DNA of 64,000 nucleotides from Chitinophaga polysaccharea (GCF_902150045.1 NZ_CABFVU010000003.1:434001-498000); one strand, 5' to 3'. Shown: positions 39,183 through 47,434, counted from the first letter of the stretch. The notes: generated by a model from the sequence alone, not told the origin. Numbers and translations: made by a program.

Positions 39183-40844
39183 ATGGCTCATAACACGCAA
39201 ACATTACCAGGCGAACCCGTGATCCGGGAAAGAGCTTCCGGCGTGCCGCCGGCTGTAAACGCAGCTTTGGCACAGCTGCCTGCATGGAAGGAATACCAGC
39301 TGGTGTTATTCCGTATCGCATTTATTTTCTTTATCGCATTATCTGTTCCCAACAGTGTGGAGTGGTACAAGCAATTGCTGCAGCTCAACTGGGCGCAGCT
39401 GAACTATCGCGACCTGTATGATATTGCGCGTTTTGGCTCAGGGATTAATTTCCTTGGCAACACTATTTTCGGCAGCCCGCTGCTGGGTTATGCCAACTGG
39501 ATCACCACGGCATTGATTGCCACTGCCGGCGGCCTTATATGGACAGGCATTGTAAAAGCCCGCAGGCTGCCGCGTAAAGAGTATTACTCCGCCTGGTACT
39601 GGCTGCGGGTAGTGGTAAGATACCGTGCAGGTATAGGCATCATAGGCTTTGGATTTACAAAGCTGCTGCCGGTTCAGATGCCGTATCCATCCCTGGGCGT
39701 TCTGAATACCAATTTCGGAGATCTTACGGCGCAGAAGATTTACTGGTTGTCGATCGGTATTGTGCCCTGGTACCAGGTATTTGCCGGTGTGGTGGAAGTA
39801 ACCGCGGGTACGCTGTTGTTTTTCCGTAAAACCACTACGCTGGGTGCTGTCTTGCTTTTGGGCGCGCTGGGAGATATCGTATACGTGAACTTCGCCTATG
39901 ATGGCGGCGTACATGTGTATAGCAGTTATTTTGTACTGCTGGCAGCGTTACTGCTGGTAAATGATGTACCTAAAATATACCATTTGCTGGTACAGGAACG
40001 GTTTACAGTGCCGGTAAATTATTATCCTGTTTTTCCGGAGAGATGGCAGCGCTTTACCCGCATAGGGCTGAAATCTTTTACCATCTTCCTTTTCCTGGGT
40101 GTGCTTTTTTATTTGCAGCTGATCAACTTTTTGTATGATCCGTACAAGCAGCCCTCAGTAGCAGGAGTAAAGGAACTGCGTGGCAATTACCAGGTAACGG
40201 AGTTCCGTTTAAACGGCCAGGTGATCCCGTACTCGCCGTTAGATACCATTCGCTGGCAGGAAGCCACTTTTGAGAACTGGTCTACCTTCACATTCCGCGT
40301 TAATAAGCCGCACCCGCTTGATCTGTCCAATGGTGGCGGCGATCCGCAGCGGGACGTGAACCGCACTTTTGAAATAACTGGTCTTGCCGGTGGTCAGCGC
40401 GCATTTCATTATTATGCAGATGAGGTGAATAAAGTGCTTTACCTGGAAGATAAATACAAACCTGTTCCTGACAGGCGTAACCGCACTGCCGGTGTAGGCG
40501 GCGATGGTGGCGCCGTAGTGGATGAAGCAGCCGCAGAGGCAGCGCGTAAAGAGGCCGCACAACAGGCGAAAGACTGGATCCCTGCGGAGGCACGTAAGAA
40601 TATAGGTGATGAATCTTTAAAGATAGCACCCATTGCATTGTCTGCCCGGAGGGCAAGAGATTATGCCAATGCGCCGGCCTTTGAAAACAGGAAGCGCTTT
40701 ACGGTGAAATACGCCACCACTGATGGTTCGCATGTAGTGCTGACCGGTGTGGATGAAAATAAGGATAGTCTTTACGTAGTACTGGACCGTGTGGACAGGA
40801 AGTATACATTAGCGCCCAGCACGTTGCAGGCAGGAAATTATTGA
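39183..40844 (+). CDS. DoxX-like membrane protein with C-terminal extracytoplasmic domain (copy 2)
   Basis: The 553-residue protein has the same build as its upstream neighbour: PAWKEYQLVLFRIAFIFF, RYRAGIGIIGFGFTKLLPVQ, PYPSLGVLNTNFGDL, VFAGVVEVTAGTLLFFRKT and then a soluble domain (VTEFRLNGQVIPYSPLDTIR, ATFENWSTFTFRV). It differs by a 25-residue longer N-terminus and by an Ala/Glu-rich insert (DEAAAEAARKEAAQQ near residue 450). The C-terminal SLYVVLDRVDRKYTL matches SIYVILEKVNKKYLL of copy 1. The two are anciently duplicated and probably act as a pair. The stop overlaps the next gene's leader closely (8 bases to its ATG). Confidence 0.7.
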   Translation: MAHNTQTLPGEPVIRERASGVPPAVNAALAQLPAWKEYQLVLFRIAFIFFIALSVPNSVEWYKQLLQLNWAQLNYRDLYDIARFGSGINFLGNTIFGSPLLGYANWITTALIATAGGLIWTGIVKARRLPRKEYYSAWYWLRVVVRYRAGIGIIGFGFTKLLPVQMPYPSLGVLNTNFGDLTAQKIYWLSIGIVPWYQVFAGVVEVTAGTLLFFRKTTTLGAVLLLGALGDIVYVNFAYDGGVHVYSSYFVLLAALLLVNDVPKIYHLLVQERFTVPVNYYPVFPERWQRFTRIGLKSFTIFLFLGVLFYLQLINFLYDPYKQPSVAGVKELRGNYQVTEFRLNGQVIPYSPLDTIRWQEATFENWSTFTFRVNKPHPLDLSNGGGDPQRDVNRTFEITGLAGGQRAFHYYADEVNKVLYLEDKYKPVPDRRNRTAGVGGDGGAVVDEAAAEAARKEAAQQAKDWIPAEARKNIGDESLKIAPIALSARRARDYANAPAFENRKRFTVKYATTDGSHVVLTGVDENKDSLYVVLDRVDRKYTLAPSTLQAGNY

Positions 40845-40852
40845 GAAACGCT

Positions 40853-41419
40853 ATGCAGATAAAACACGCCGGCTGTTACCGGGTGGCCGTTGTAATGGTG
40901 TTGGGTATGCTGGCTTGCCATACCAACACCCGGCCGCCGGTACCAGGCTGGCCGGAACATTTCGGGTTTGGAAAAACAGCTACTGCCCGGCAGATCGATT
41001 CGCTGAACATCTCCATTGCGCCTGATGGTAAAGGGTTGCCCGCAGGCAGCGGAAATGCAGTTGCCGGCAAGGCCATTTACCTGGCAAAATGCGCTGCCTG
41101 TCATGGCGAAACAGGAGCAGAGCCTACTCCCAACCGCCTGGTGGCCACGCTGCACGATACAGCGCGCACTAAAACCATTGGTAACTACTGGCCCTATGCC
41201 ACTACGGTGTTTGATTATATCCGCCGTGCCATGCCCTTTAATGCGCCAGGGTCGCTCACTGATGAGGAAGTGTACAGTCTTACCGCTTTCCTGCTGTACC
41301 GCAATGAAATCATCAGCGATACGCTGCAGCTGAACGCGGTAAACCTGCCGCTCATTGAAATGCCGGCCAGAAAATATTATGTGAACGATGACCGCCACGG
41401 AGGCAATGAAGTAAAATAA
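40853..41419 (+). CDS. Periplasmic c-type cytochrome, lipoprotein-like
   Basis: Starting at ATG 40853 gives 188 residues with a hydrophobic signal ending VLGMLAC, which could be a lipobox. A single heme site CAACH lies in AGKAIYLAKCAACHGETG and a probable axial Met in RRAMPFNAPGSLTDEEVYSL, the class I cytochrome c pattern of SoxD-, SorB- and DoxB-like partners. It would accept electrons from the molybdoenzyme encoded 2 bases downstream and pass them to the respiratory chain. A TTG start 12 bases upstream is possible but would overlap the previous stop. Confidence 0.88.
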   Translation: MQIKHAGCYRVAVVMVLGMLACHTNTRPPVPGWPEHFGFGKTATARQIDSLNISIAPDGKGLPAGSGNAVAGKAIYLAKCAACHGETGAEPTPNRLVATLHDTARTKTIGNYWPYATTVFDYIRRAMPFNAPGSLTDEEVYSLTAFLLYRNEIISDTLQLNAVNLPLIEMPARKYYVNDDRHGGNEVK

Positions 41420-41421
41420 AT

Positions 41422-42684
41422 ATGATGGAGGATAAGAATAAGCCAGCTAAAAAAATACCAAGAAGAACTATGCTCAGGGCTGCCGCGGTTTCTGCTGCTG
41501 CGGCCCTGATGGGGGCTGCCCGGGTGCAACGGGCGCCAGGCGCCGGTGTATTAACGGATACGGCTATGGGAAAAACGCCTTATGCCGATCCCACCAGGAT
41601 AACCGGTACCCTTCCCGGCAAACTGGGCACCCGTTCCCCGTTTGAACAGCCGGAAAAAAAGCCGTCTGATATTTCTTCCCGCACACCGTTACAGGAGCTG
41701 TATGGCATCATTACGCCGTCGGACCTTCATTTTGAAAGAAGCCATGCCGGAGTGCCGCTGATCCATCCCGATAAGTATGAACTGCTGATCCACGGGATGG
41801 TGGAGCGGCCTATGATCTTCACATTGCGCGATTTAAAGCGTTTCCCGGCCGTATCCCGCATTGCCTTTATAGAGTGCTCAGGCAACTTCAGATCGGGCAA
41901 AGAAACCATGACGCCGCAGGAAATCTGTGGGCTTACCAGCCAGAGTGAATGGACCGGTGTAATGCTATCCACGCTTTTCCGGGAGGTGGGCGTGCATCCG
42001 AAAGCTACCTGGTTCCTGGCGGAAGGCTCTGATGCAGCCGTAATGACCCGCAGCATTCCCGTGGAGAAAGGCTGGAAAGATGCCATGATAGCCTATGGAC
42101 AGAACGGGGAAGCCATCCGGCCGGAACAGGGTTACCCGGCAAGACTATTCCTGCCCGGGTGGGAGGGGAATACCAATGTGAAATGGATCCGGCGTATAGA
42201 GTTATCTGATCAGCCTTTTATGACACGTGAAGAAACTTCCAAATACACGGAAACCATCCGTGATCATAAGATCCGCCAGTTCAGTTTTGATATGGATGCC
42301 CGTTCCATTATTACCTACCCTTCATTCCCTCAGCAGGTGGAAAAGGGCTGGATAGAGATAAGGGGCATCGCCTGGAGCGGGCGGGGGAAGATAGACAGCG
42401 TGGATATCAGCACCGATGCAGGGAAGCACTGGGCCAAAGCAGTGTTACAGGAGCCGGTCATGGATAAGGCGCATACCTGTTTCCGTTACCTCTGGTACTG
42501 GGACGGGAAGCCCACGGAGATCATGAGCCTCGCGGTGGATGATACAGGTTACCGGCAGCCCACATTAAAGCAACTGGTGGAGGCGCGTGGCACAGATATG
42601 GGCGGATACCATGTGAATCCCGTTACAGCATGGGTGCTGAAAGCTGATGGCACCGTGTTATTCAAACCGGAAAAATGGAAATGA
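41422..42684 (+). CDS. SoxC/sulfite-oxidase-type molybdopterin dehydrogenase, Tat-exported
   Basis: The 420-residue protein begins with a Tat-type signal (PRRTMLRAAAVSAAAALMG). The sulfite oxidase fold is seen in FTLRDLKRFPAVSRIAFIECSGNFRSG, where the Cys of ECSGN should bind molybdenum; then GLTSQSEWTGVMLSTLF, RSIPVEKGWKDAMIAYGQNG, GYPARLFLPGWEGNTNVKWI and QPFMTREETSKYT. These blocks are closest in my memory to SoxC sulfane/sulfite dehydrogenases. The C-terminal half is the Mo-co dimerisation domain (WIEIRGIAWSGRGKIDSVDIS, the 'ISTDAGKHW' motif). It would oxidise sulfite or a related sulfur compound in the periplasm and reduce the preceding cytochrome. It ends the operon. Confidence 0.88.
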   Translation: MMEDKNKPAKKIPRRTMLRAAAVSAAAALMGAARVQRAPGAGVLTDTAMGKTPYADPTRITGTLPGKLGTRSPFEQPEKKPSDISSRTPLQELYGIITPSDLHFERSHAGVPLIHPDKYELLIHGMVERPMIFTLRDLKRFPAVSRIAFIECSGNFRSGKETMTPQEICGLTSQSEWTGVMLSTLFREVGVHPKATWFLAEGSDAAVMTRSIPVEKGWKDAMIAYGQNGEAIRPEQGYPARLFLPGWEGNTNVKWIRRIELSDQPFMTREETSKYTETIRDHKIRQFSFDMDARSIITYPSFPQQVEKGWIEIRGIAWSGRGKIDSVDISTDAGKHWAKAVLQEPVMDKAHTCFRYLWYWDGKPTEIMSLAVDDTGYRQPTLKQLVEARGTDMGGYHVNPVTAWVLKADGTVLFKPEKWK

Positions 42685-42685
42685 G

Positions 42686-43099
42686 CTACTCAAAAAAAGC
42701 CAGTTCATCGCGGGTAACAGCATGAAACAGGTTTTGCAGCTGATGCACGTGCACAATGGAACGGCCGTAAGGCACCAGTCCTTCCGCGGCATCCGTAAGC
42801 GGCTGGAACACGTTGTTTTCATGACGCACATGTACACTGTGCAGGCGGTTATACTTCAGGGAATATACATTTTCATCTTCTCCGTATTCAGGATCTCCTT
42901 TTATGAATCCGAACCTCAATAGCAGGTCCACGTCCAGCAGCATGGGGTTCACCTTTGCATAGGGCAGTTTGCTGAGAGGCAAACCGGAATTATAAACATA
43001 GCCCTGTAGAATGCCTTCTACTATAAACGCTGTTTCTTCCATGTTATAATCAAAGTAAGAAACATAGTTGCCTATCCGTATATCTGATTCTTCTATCAT
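42686..43099 (-). CDS. Hypothetical protein with HQLQN motif
   Basis: The 137-residue soluble protein opens ESDIRIGNYVSYFDY, and ends VHVHQLQNLFHAVTRDEL. I recognise this start and end as typical of a small Bacteroidota family of unknown function ('RIGNYV ... HQLQNLYFALTGEEL'), often seen near mobile or phage genes. No catalytic motif, signal or membrane segment is visible. Its stop is 1 base from the end of the convergent molybdoenzyme gene. It is followed on the same strand by two small membrane-protein genes. Confidence 0.65.
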   Translation of the reverse strand: MIEESDIRIGNYVSYFDYNMEETAFIVEGILQGYVYNSGLPLSKLPYAKVNPMLLDVDLLLRFGFIKGDPEYGEDENVYSLKYNRLHSVHVRHENNVFQPLTDAAEGLVPYGRSIVHVHQLQNLFHAVTRDELAFFE

Positions 43100-43108
43100 G
43101 TTTTTATC

Positions 43109-43471
43109 TTAATAAAACAGGATCAGCAGCAATGCAATCAATGCCGGTAACGCCTGTACGAAAAAGATCTTTTTACCGGCGGTAAGCGCGCCATAAATAC
43201 CGGCAACAGCTACACAGCCCAGGAAAAACATGGCTACCCGTAAACTCCATATAGGGTCTGAAATAAAAAAGGTCCACGCCAAACCAGCAGCCAGGAACCC
43301 GTTATATAAACCCTGGTTCGCCGCCAACGCTTTGGTGGGGGGAAACAGCTCCCGTGGCAGTTGCTTAAATATTTTGGGGCCTCTGCTGGTCCATGCAAAC
43401 ATTTCAAACCATAGGATATACAGATGTTCCAGCATCACAAAAGCGATCAGTATTTTTATGAGTACCAGCAT
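43109..43471 (-). CDS. DUF1304 family membrane protein
   Basis: The 120-residue protein has four membrane helices and the DUF1304 traits: VMLEHLYILWFEMFAW at the start (E-H-x-Y-I), NQGLYNGFLAAGLAW in the middle, and a GIYGALTAGKKIFFVQALPALIA end. The function of this family is unknown. It lies between two other small genes on the minus strand (9 and 28 bases away) and may share a transcript with them. Confidence 0.85.
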   Translation of the reverse strand: MLVLIKILIAFVMLEHLYILWFEMFAWTSRGPKIFKQLPRELFPPTKALAANQGLYNGFLAAGLAWTFFISDPIWSLRVAMFFLGCVAVAGIYGALTAGKKIFFVQALPALIALLLILFY

Positions 43472-43499
43472 AGTGTTGTGGTTTATAAATAAATATAGG

Positions 43500-43883
43500 T
43501 CAAATTATTCTTTCTGCAAGCCACGCGATTACCAGCGCCAGGAGGGTGCCAACGGCATAGCATACGCAATCGCTCCACAGGAATCCATGCCCCAGCAGGA
43601 TGCCAGCTGGCGTATTGCGGATACGGACCGCCCATTCAGCCTGGTATAGCTGCTGTATTTCTATAAGGAGACAAACGGCGTAACTGCCGATACCGGTTTT
43701 CCACAGCGGGATAACCGGGAAAAGGAAGCGGATGCCAAAGAAAATACAGGTAGCAGATAATACATCGCCACCATATATTCGTATGAGATCGGGAAAATAC
43801 TGGGGCGCCCAACGGGTGGCCAATCCTAAAGGGATATTCAGTAAGATGAGGAAAAAGTAGATCCAGCGTCTTTTTGCTGCCAT
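43500..43883 (-). CDS. DUF2809 family membrane protein
   Basis: The 127-residue protein has about four membrane helices. LGLATRWAPQYFPDLIRIYGGDVLSA and LIEIQQLYQAEWAVRIRNTPAG ILLGHGFLWSDCVCYAVG are the family's two conserved blocks. It is a small, widespread inner-membrane protein of unknown function. The run of conserved Glu/Gln and Arg between helices suggests a buried polar site. It is probably first in the three-gene minus-strand run to 42686. Confidence 0.85.
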   Translation of the reverse strand: MAAKRRWIYFFLILLNIPLGLATRWAPQYFPDLIRIYGGDVLSATCIFFGIRFLFPVIPLWKTGIGSYAVCLLIEIQQLYQAEWAVRIRNTPAGILLGHGFLWSDCVCYAVGTLLALVIAWLAERII

Positions 43884-43971
43884 AAGGTGAAAAAGCCGTA
43901 AATATAGGGAAGAAAACTGGAATATGAGATGGCCTGGGAGAGAAAAAGGGACCTGTGGCCCCTTCTACAAC

Positions 43972-43999
43972 GCAATAACCCGGGTGATCGGGTTATTGC
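43972..43999 (-). promoter_or_regulatory. Stem-loop at the end of the KGG-protein gene
   Basis: GCAATAACCCG (43972-43982) pairs with CGGGTTATTGC (43989-43999) over 6 bases. It starts inside the last codons on the minus strand. No T-run follows, so it may be an mRNA-stabilising 3' structure rather than a terminator. Confidence 0.4.
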
Positions 44000-44313
44000 T
44001 GATTATCGCTTTCTACGCTGCTTTTCTTTTTTCCGCGGTTGGTTCCACCCTTACGGCCAATAGCCGCCATGTGCTCGCGGTTCCTGCTTACGGCTTCGCC
44101 GCCTTTTTTGCCTGCAGCACGGGCTTCTTCGGAAGTGAATTTATGGGCTACTCCCTGTTGGTGTGCAGCCTTTCCACCTTCTCTTGAAATGGCACGTTGC
44201 TGTTCAGGGTCCATAGAAGCAAATCCGCGTTTACTGTGTTTACTTTTCTGATCGGAATTCTTTTCCGAAGCATGATTCACCGGTGTGGCAGTTTGATATC
44301 TGATGTCTTCCAT
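43993..44313 (-). CDS. KGG-repeat stress protein
   Basis: I start at MEDIRYQTATP (ATG 44313), preceded by A-rich sequence; 12 residues upstream look unlike coding. The 106-residue hydrophilic protein carries KGG repeats: KRGFASMDPEQQRAISREGGKAAH, EEARAAGKKGGEAVS and EHMAAIGRKGGTNRG in separate copies. The same motif occurs in Bacillus GsiB and in plant group-1 LEA-like proteins linked to desiccation or starvation. It is predicted disordered and cytoplasmic. It is divergent from the histone-like gene 270 bases away. Confidence 0.85.
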   Translation of the reverse strand: MEDIRYQTATPVNHASEKNSDQKSKHSKRGFASMDPEQQRAISREGGKAAHQQGVAHKFTSEEARAAGKKGGEAVSRNREHMAAIGRKGGTNRGKKKSSVESDNQQ

Positions 44314-44582
44314 AATCCTGAGGTTTTTTTTAGTGATAGTGTTAAACATTTACTGGAAGCTGAACAAGATATGTGCCATCACGTATCAGTGAAGCTGGTA
44401 GCGCATTTGCGCAGCACCAGGACGGGAAGTAGGGCAATACATTCCACAATCCATAGAATTTTCCACACACTTTTTATTGTCTATTCTACATTTTTTAAGA
44501 AGAACTCTCTCATTTTCCGTGGCTTATATTTTGTTTCCACATTAACGTTACTCTATTCTTAACCCATCTAAATTTTTTTATC

Positions 44583-45002
44583 ATGGCAAAGTATTCAAAA
44601 GAATCGCAGCACAAAGTGGAAGAAAATATGAAAGAAATGAAGCAAGGGAAACTAAAGAGTGGAAGAAGCAATAAGAAAGTTACCAATCCTAAGCAGGCTA
44701 TCGCCATAGGCTTGTCTGAAGCAAGGAAAGAAGGAGCAAAGGTGCCTAAAAAAGCAGCAGCGAAAAAATCATCCGCAAAAAAATCCACCGCGAAAAAAGC
44801 GGCACCTAAAAAAGCAGCAGCGAAAAAATCCACCGCAAAAAAATCCACCGCGAAAAAAGCAGCGCCTAAAAAAGCTGCTGCAAGAAAAACCACGGCAAAA
44901 AAATCAACAGCCAGGAAAACTACGGCTAAAAAAGCGGCAACAAAAAAATCAGCGCCTAAAAGAAAGGCGGCAGCCCGTAAAAAAACGGCAGCTACTGCAT
45001 GA
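44583..45002 (+). CDS. DUF6496 protein with histone-H1-like Lys/Ala tail
   Basis: The 139-residue protein has two parts. Residues 1-55 (YSKESQHKVEENMKEMKQGKLKSG, then KQAIAIGLSEARKEGAKVPKK) match the DUF6496 domain common in small bacterial proteins. The remainder is a run of AAKKSxAKK-type units rich in Lys, Ala, Ser and Thr, like eukaryotic H1 and bacterial histone-like proteins (Chlamydia Hc1/Hc2, Bordetella BpH1). It is expected to bind DNA nonspecifically, compacting the nucleoid in slow growth or stress. Such low-complexity DNA also forms an antisense open frame, which is an artefact. A strong terminator follows. Confidence 0.85.
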   Translation: MAKYSKESQHKVEENMKEMKQGKLKSGRSNKKVTNPKQAIAIGLSEARKEGAKVPKKAAAKKSSAKKSTAKKAAPKKAAAKKSTAKKSTAKKAAPKKAAARKTTAKKSTARKTTAKKAATKKSAPKRKAAARKKTAATA

Positions 45003-45040
45003 ATGGGCAGGTTCAGGAGTGTTTTATCCTCCCCATATAT

Positions 45041-45077
45041 AAACGGCCGGCGACTGCATTGCACCGGTCGTTTTTTT
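45041..45077 (+). terminator. Terminator of the histone-like gene
   Basis: AACGGCCGG (45042-45050) pairs with CCGGTCGTT (45064-45072; one G-U), followed by T7 to 45077. Confidence 0.85.
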
Positions 45078-45105
45078 GTGGTATATGGCTTGCAATATAC
45101 AGGGT

Positions 45106-45360
45106 ATGGAAAAGCACAGCATTACTGTGATCATCAGAGGTAAGCCCTACGGATTGGTTATCACCATCGATAAGGGGGCTCTGGAAACAGCATTCCAGGT
45201 GATTCCTGATGTGAGTGAACATGTACTGGATGAATTTGAGCCGCATGGCGTTACCTTTACTGCTGATCACGAAGACACCCTTGAGGGAAGCATCCGAACG
45301 GTGGAAACGGAGCAGATCGCCCGCATTATCTGGGAAGATATCCTTGATAAAATGAAATAG
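45106..45360 (+). CDS. Small conserved hypothetical protein
   Basis: From ATG 45106 the product is 84 residues, MEKHSITVIIRGKPYGLVI, with an AFQVIPDVSEHVLDEFEPHG middle and an EGSIRTVETEQIARIIWEDI end. It is acidic, soluble, without signal, membrane helix or known motif; I do not recognise the family. Its codon use and even spacing with neighbours support a real gene. It lies between a terminator and the mscS promoter, so it is its own transcription unit. Confidence 0.6.
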   Translation: MEKHSITVIIRGKPYGLVITIDKGALETAFQVIPDVSEHVLDEFEPHGVTFTADHEDTLEGSIRTVETEQIARIIWEDILDKMK

Positions 45361-45362
45361 GC

Positions 45363-45394
45363 TTTGTTGCTTCACCACTACGGTTGTACCTTCG
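45363..45394 (+). promoter_or_regulatory. Probable promoter of the mscS-family gene
   Basis: TTTG (45363-45366) and TACCTTCG (45387-45394; one mismatch to TAnnTTTG) are spaced by 20 bases, with the ATG 24 bases on. Confidence 0.5.
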
Positions 45395-45417
45395 CAGCAA
45401 AGCGAGTATGAATTGCT

Positions 45418-46305
45418 ATGATGGTAACCGATAAAACCTATAAGAATGCAAACCGCAGGGAGAGAATTATATTTCTGGTAAAACTGCTGGTTTATCTGGG
45501 CATTGTCTATTTTAACCTTGACCACCCCGCTGTATATGATAAGTTTACCTGGCTGTTTAAACTCACCAATGCCTTGTCCTTTTTCCTGGGCGCGAATCTC
45601 GTCATTTCCCTGGCCTGGCTGGTGATCCTGTCCTGGTACACCCGCCGGCGTAACCGGCAAAGACCCATTGAAAAAGACAATTTCATACTCGGGCTTAACC
45701 GTATTTCCTCTGTACTGAATACCATTTTCCTGCTGCTGGCTATCACCTTCTTTTTTGGCGTGAACCCACTGAAGTTCGTTACCAGTATCACTATCGTGGC
45801 AGCGGCCATTGCCCTGCTTACGAAAGATTATATCACCAACATGATCAATGGCCTCATCATTATGTTCTCCGACCAGTTGTCGCTGGGAGATCATGTGCGT
45901 ATAGGCGATGTGAAAGGCAGGGTGATGGATATTACCCTGATCAACGTAGTACTGCAGAATGAAGATGATGATATTGTGATTATTCCTAATTCAGTAGTGT
46001 TCACCTCTATTGTATTGAACCAGTCCAAACAAAATATACGGAAACTGACCATTGAGTTTGAACTGGATCATAAACATCCTTTTACCATCCGTGGCCTGGA
46101 AGACAGGCTGAGGGCTTCTATAGGTGAATATTCCCGTAGCTACAGCCCGGAAAGTTTTTCCCTGAAAACAATGGAGATCAAAAAAGACTTCGTTCAGTTT
46201 AAGCTGCAGCTGCTGATGCCACAGGCCAACAAGGAAACAGAGCGCCTGATCAGGCGCGCGCTCAATGTAGAAATAATGGCTATCGCAGAAGGAGGGCTAA
46301 ACTAA
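45418..46305 (+). CDS. MscS-family mechanosensitive ion channel
   Basis: The 295-residue inner-membrane protein has three to four helices, then the MscS beta domain. The pore-lining helix is FVTSITIVAAAIALLTKDYITNMINGLIIMFSDQLSLGD in pieces, followed by HVRIGDVKGRVMDITLINVVLQ and VIIPNSVVF, the family's hallmark. MscS channels open under membrane tension and release solutes in hypo-osmotic shock. The N-terminus is longer than in E. coli MscS (about 60 extra residues). The last 9 bases overlap the end of the convergent hdc gene. Confidence 0.93.
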   Translation: MMVTDKTYKNANRRERIIFLVKLLVYLGIVYFNLDHPAVYDKFTWLFKLTNALSFFLGANLVISLAWLVILSWYTRRRNRQRPIEKDNFILGLNRISSVLNTIFLLLAITFFFGVNPLKFVTSITIVAAAIALLTKDYITNMINGLIIMFSDQLSLGDHVRIGDVKGRVMDITLINVVLQNEDDDIVIIPNSVVFTSIVLNQSKQNIRKLTIEFELDHKHPFTIRGLEDRLRASIGEYSRSYSPESFSLKTMEIKKDFVQFKLQLLMPQANKETERLIRRALNVEIMAIAEGGLN

Positions 46306-47427
46306 CGCCATCGCACCTACGAAGCTTTCCACAAACTCATCTACCTGTTCCTTACTCACATTAGGCATACAGATAATATGCGAGCAGCCGCTTTCTGAGG
46401 CCAGCTGCCACTTCCGGCGGACGTTTGCCGGCGGGTCGGGGAACACCACCGTAATAGCGCCCGGATTGCGCCATGCCGGGATGCCGTTTTCGTTGAGACG
46501 TTCCACTGCATAGGCTGCCATTGCCAAACTGTGCATCGCTCTTTCCTTTAAACCGTTTCTACCCAGGCTTTTCAGGGCATACCACAGGAACAACGGGCTA
46601 TGGCCGTTTCTTGAGCCGGTAATGGTAGTGTCCATACTTCCGATGTAGGATACAGAGCGGGCAATCCTGTCGTGGTTGGACTTTTTCGCCACTACCACGC
46701 CACAGGGAATGGGTGACCCGATAAATTTATGCCCGCTGATAGCGATACTGTCTGCTCCATCGGCAAAGTCGAACGCAGGGCGCGGCTCCAGGAAAGCGCT
46801 GTAACTGCCGGACAGCGCCCCATCTGCATGGATATAATAATGCGGTATGGCCAGGTGCTTCAAAATGCCCATGATGCGCTTTACATCATCCCTTGCCTCC
46901 GTCATGGTAGTACCAATATTGGCCAGCATAATCACCGGCAGATGCCTGTTCATACAGATGGTATTCTCCAGGTCGTCATAATCAATTTCACCGTTGGGCA
47001 AAGTGCGTATAATGATCCCCGGCATGTTGAGCAGGTGGAGGTTTTTCTGCACACTGTAATGAGTGGCTTCTGAATAATATACCATCCCTTTGGGATATAG
47101 TTCCCGCGCGAGGTACAGGCCGTATAAATTGCCTTCGGAACCACCGTTGGTCACATATCCCCACCAGTTGTTCTCCGGTGCGCGGAACAGGTCTGCAAAA
47201 AAAGAAACCACCTGCTTCTCCATTTCCCTGGATCCTACGGCGTAGGTGGATGGTACAAAAGGATCACCCAGGTTATTCAGCGGGTACTGAAGGAAAGGCA
47301 GGAGAGGACTGTAATCAAAGTCTTTGGAAACAGGATAGCCCAGGAAATCCCTGGTTTGCGTTTGTACCTGCGTTAGCAGTTCATTCAGCGATGCAGCATC
47401 TGCCGCAGCCAGCCGGTACTTTTTCAT
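46297..47427 (-). CDS. hdc: Histidine decarboxylase, pyridoxal-phosphate type
   Basis: The 376-residue group II decarboxylase turns histidine into histamine and CO2. Features: PLNNLGDPFVPSTYAVGSREMEKQVV, WWGYVTNGGSEGNLYGL, the PLP Lys in ISGHKFIGSPIPCG (near residue 232), IHADGALSGSYSAF (PLP-binding Asp), and ITGSRNGHSPLFLWYAL. Length matches bacterial PLP-type enzymes such as that of Morganella (378). Relatives that decarboxylate other amino acids exist, so the substrate is likely but not proven. No histidine/histamine antiporter is adjacent. A divergent Lrp/AsnC regulator 166 bases away probably controls it. Confidence 0.85.
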   Translation of the reverse strand: MKKYRLAAADAASLNELLTQVQTQTRDFLGYPVSKDFDYSPLLPFLQYPLNNLGDPFVPSTYAVGSREMEKQVVSFFADLFRAPENNWWGYVTNGGSEGNLYGLYLARELYPKGMVYYSEATHYSVQKNLHLLNMPGIIIRTLPNGEIDYDDLENTICMNRHLPVIMLANIGTTMTEARDDVKRIMGILKHLAIPHYYIHADGALSGSYSAFLEPRPAFDFADGADSIAISGHKFIGSPIPCGVVVAKKSNHDRIARSVSYIGSMDTTITGSRNGHSPLFLWYALKSLGRNGLKERAMHSLAMAAYAVERLNENGIPAWRNPGAITVVFPDPPANVRRKWQLASESGCSHIICMPNVSKEQVDEFVESFVGAMALV

Positions 47428-47434
47428 AATCGTA

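Noticed and set aside
42686..43883. Phage or mobile island suggested by a small HQLQN-type protein
   Set aside because: No integrase, transposase or attachment repeats were seen around it, and neighbours are ordinary chromosomal DUF genes.
44510..45064. 184-codon minus-strand frame rich in Ala/Phe opposite the histone-like gene
   Set aside because: It is the reverse reading of AAG/GCA-rich low-complexity sequence and has no independent support.
45013..45894. 293-codon minus-strand frame opposite the small hypothetical and mscS genes
   Set aside because: It crosses a terminator and two well-supported plus-strand genes, and shows no domain.
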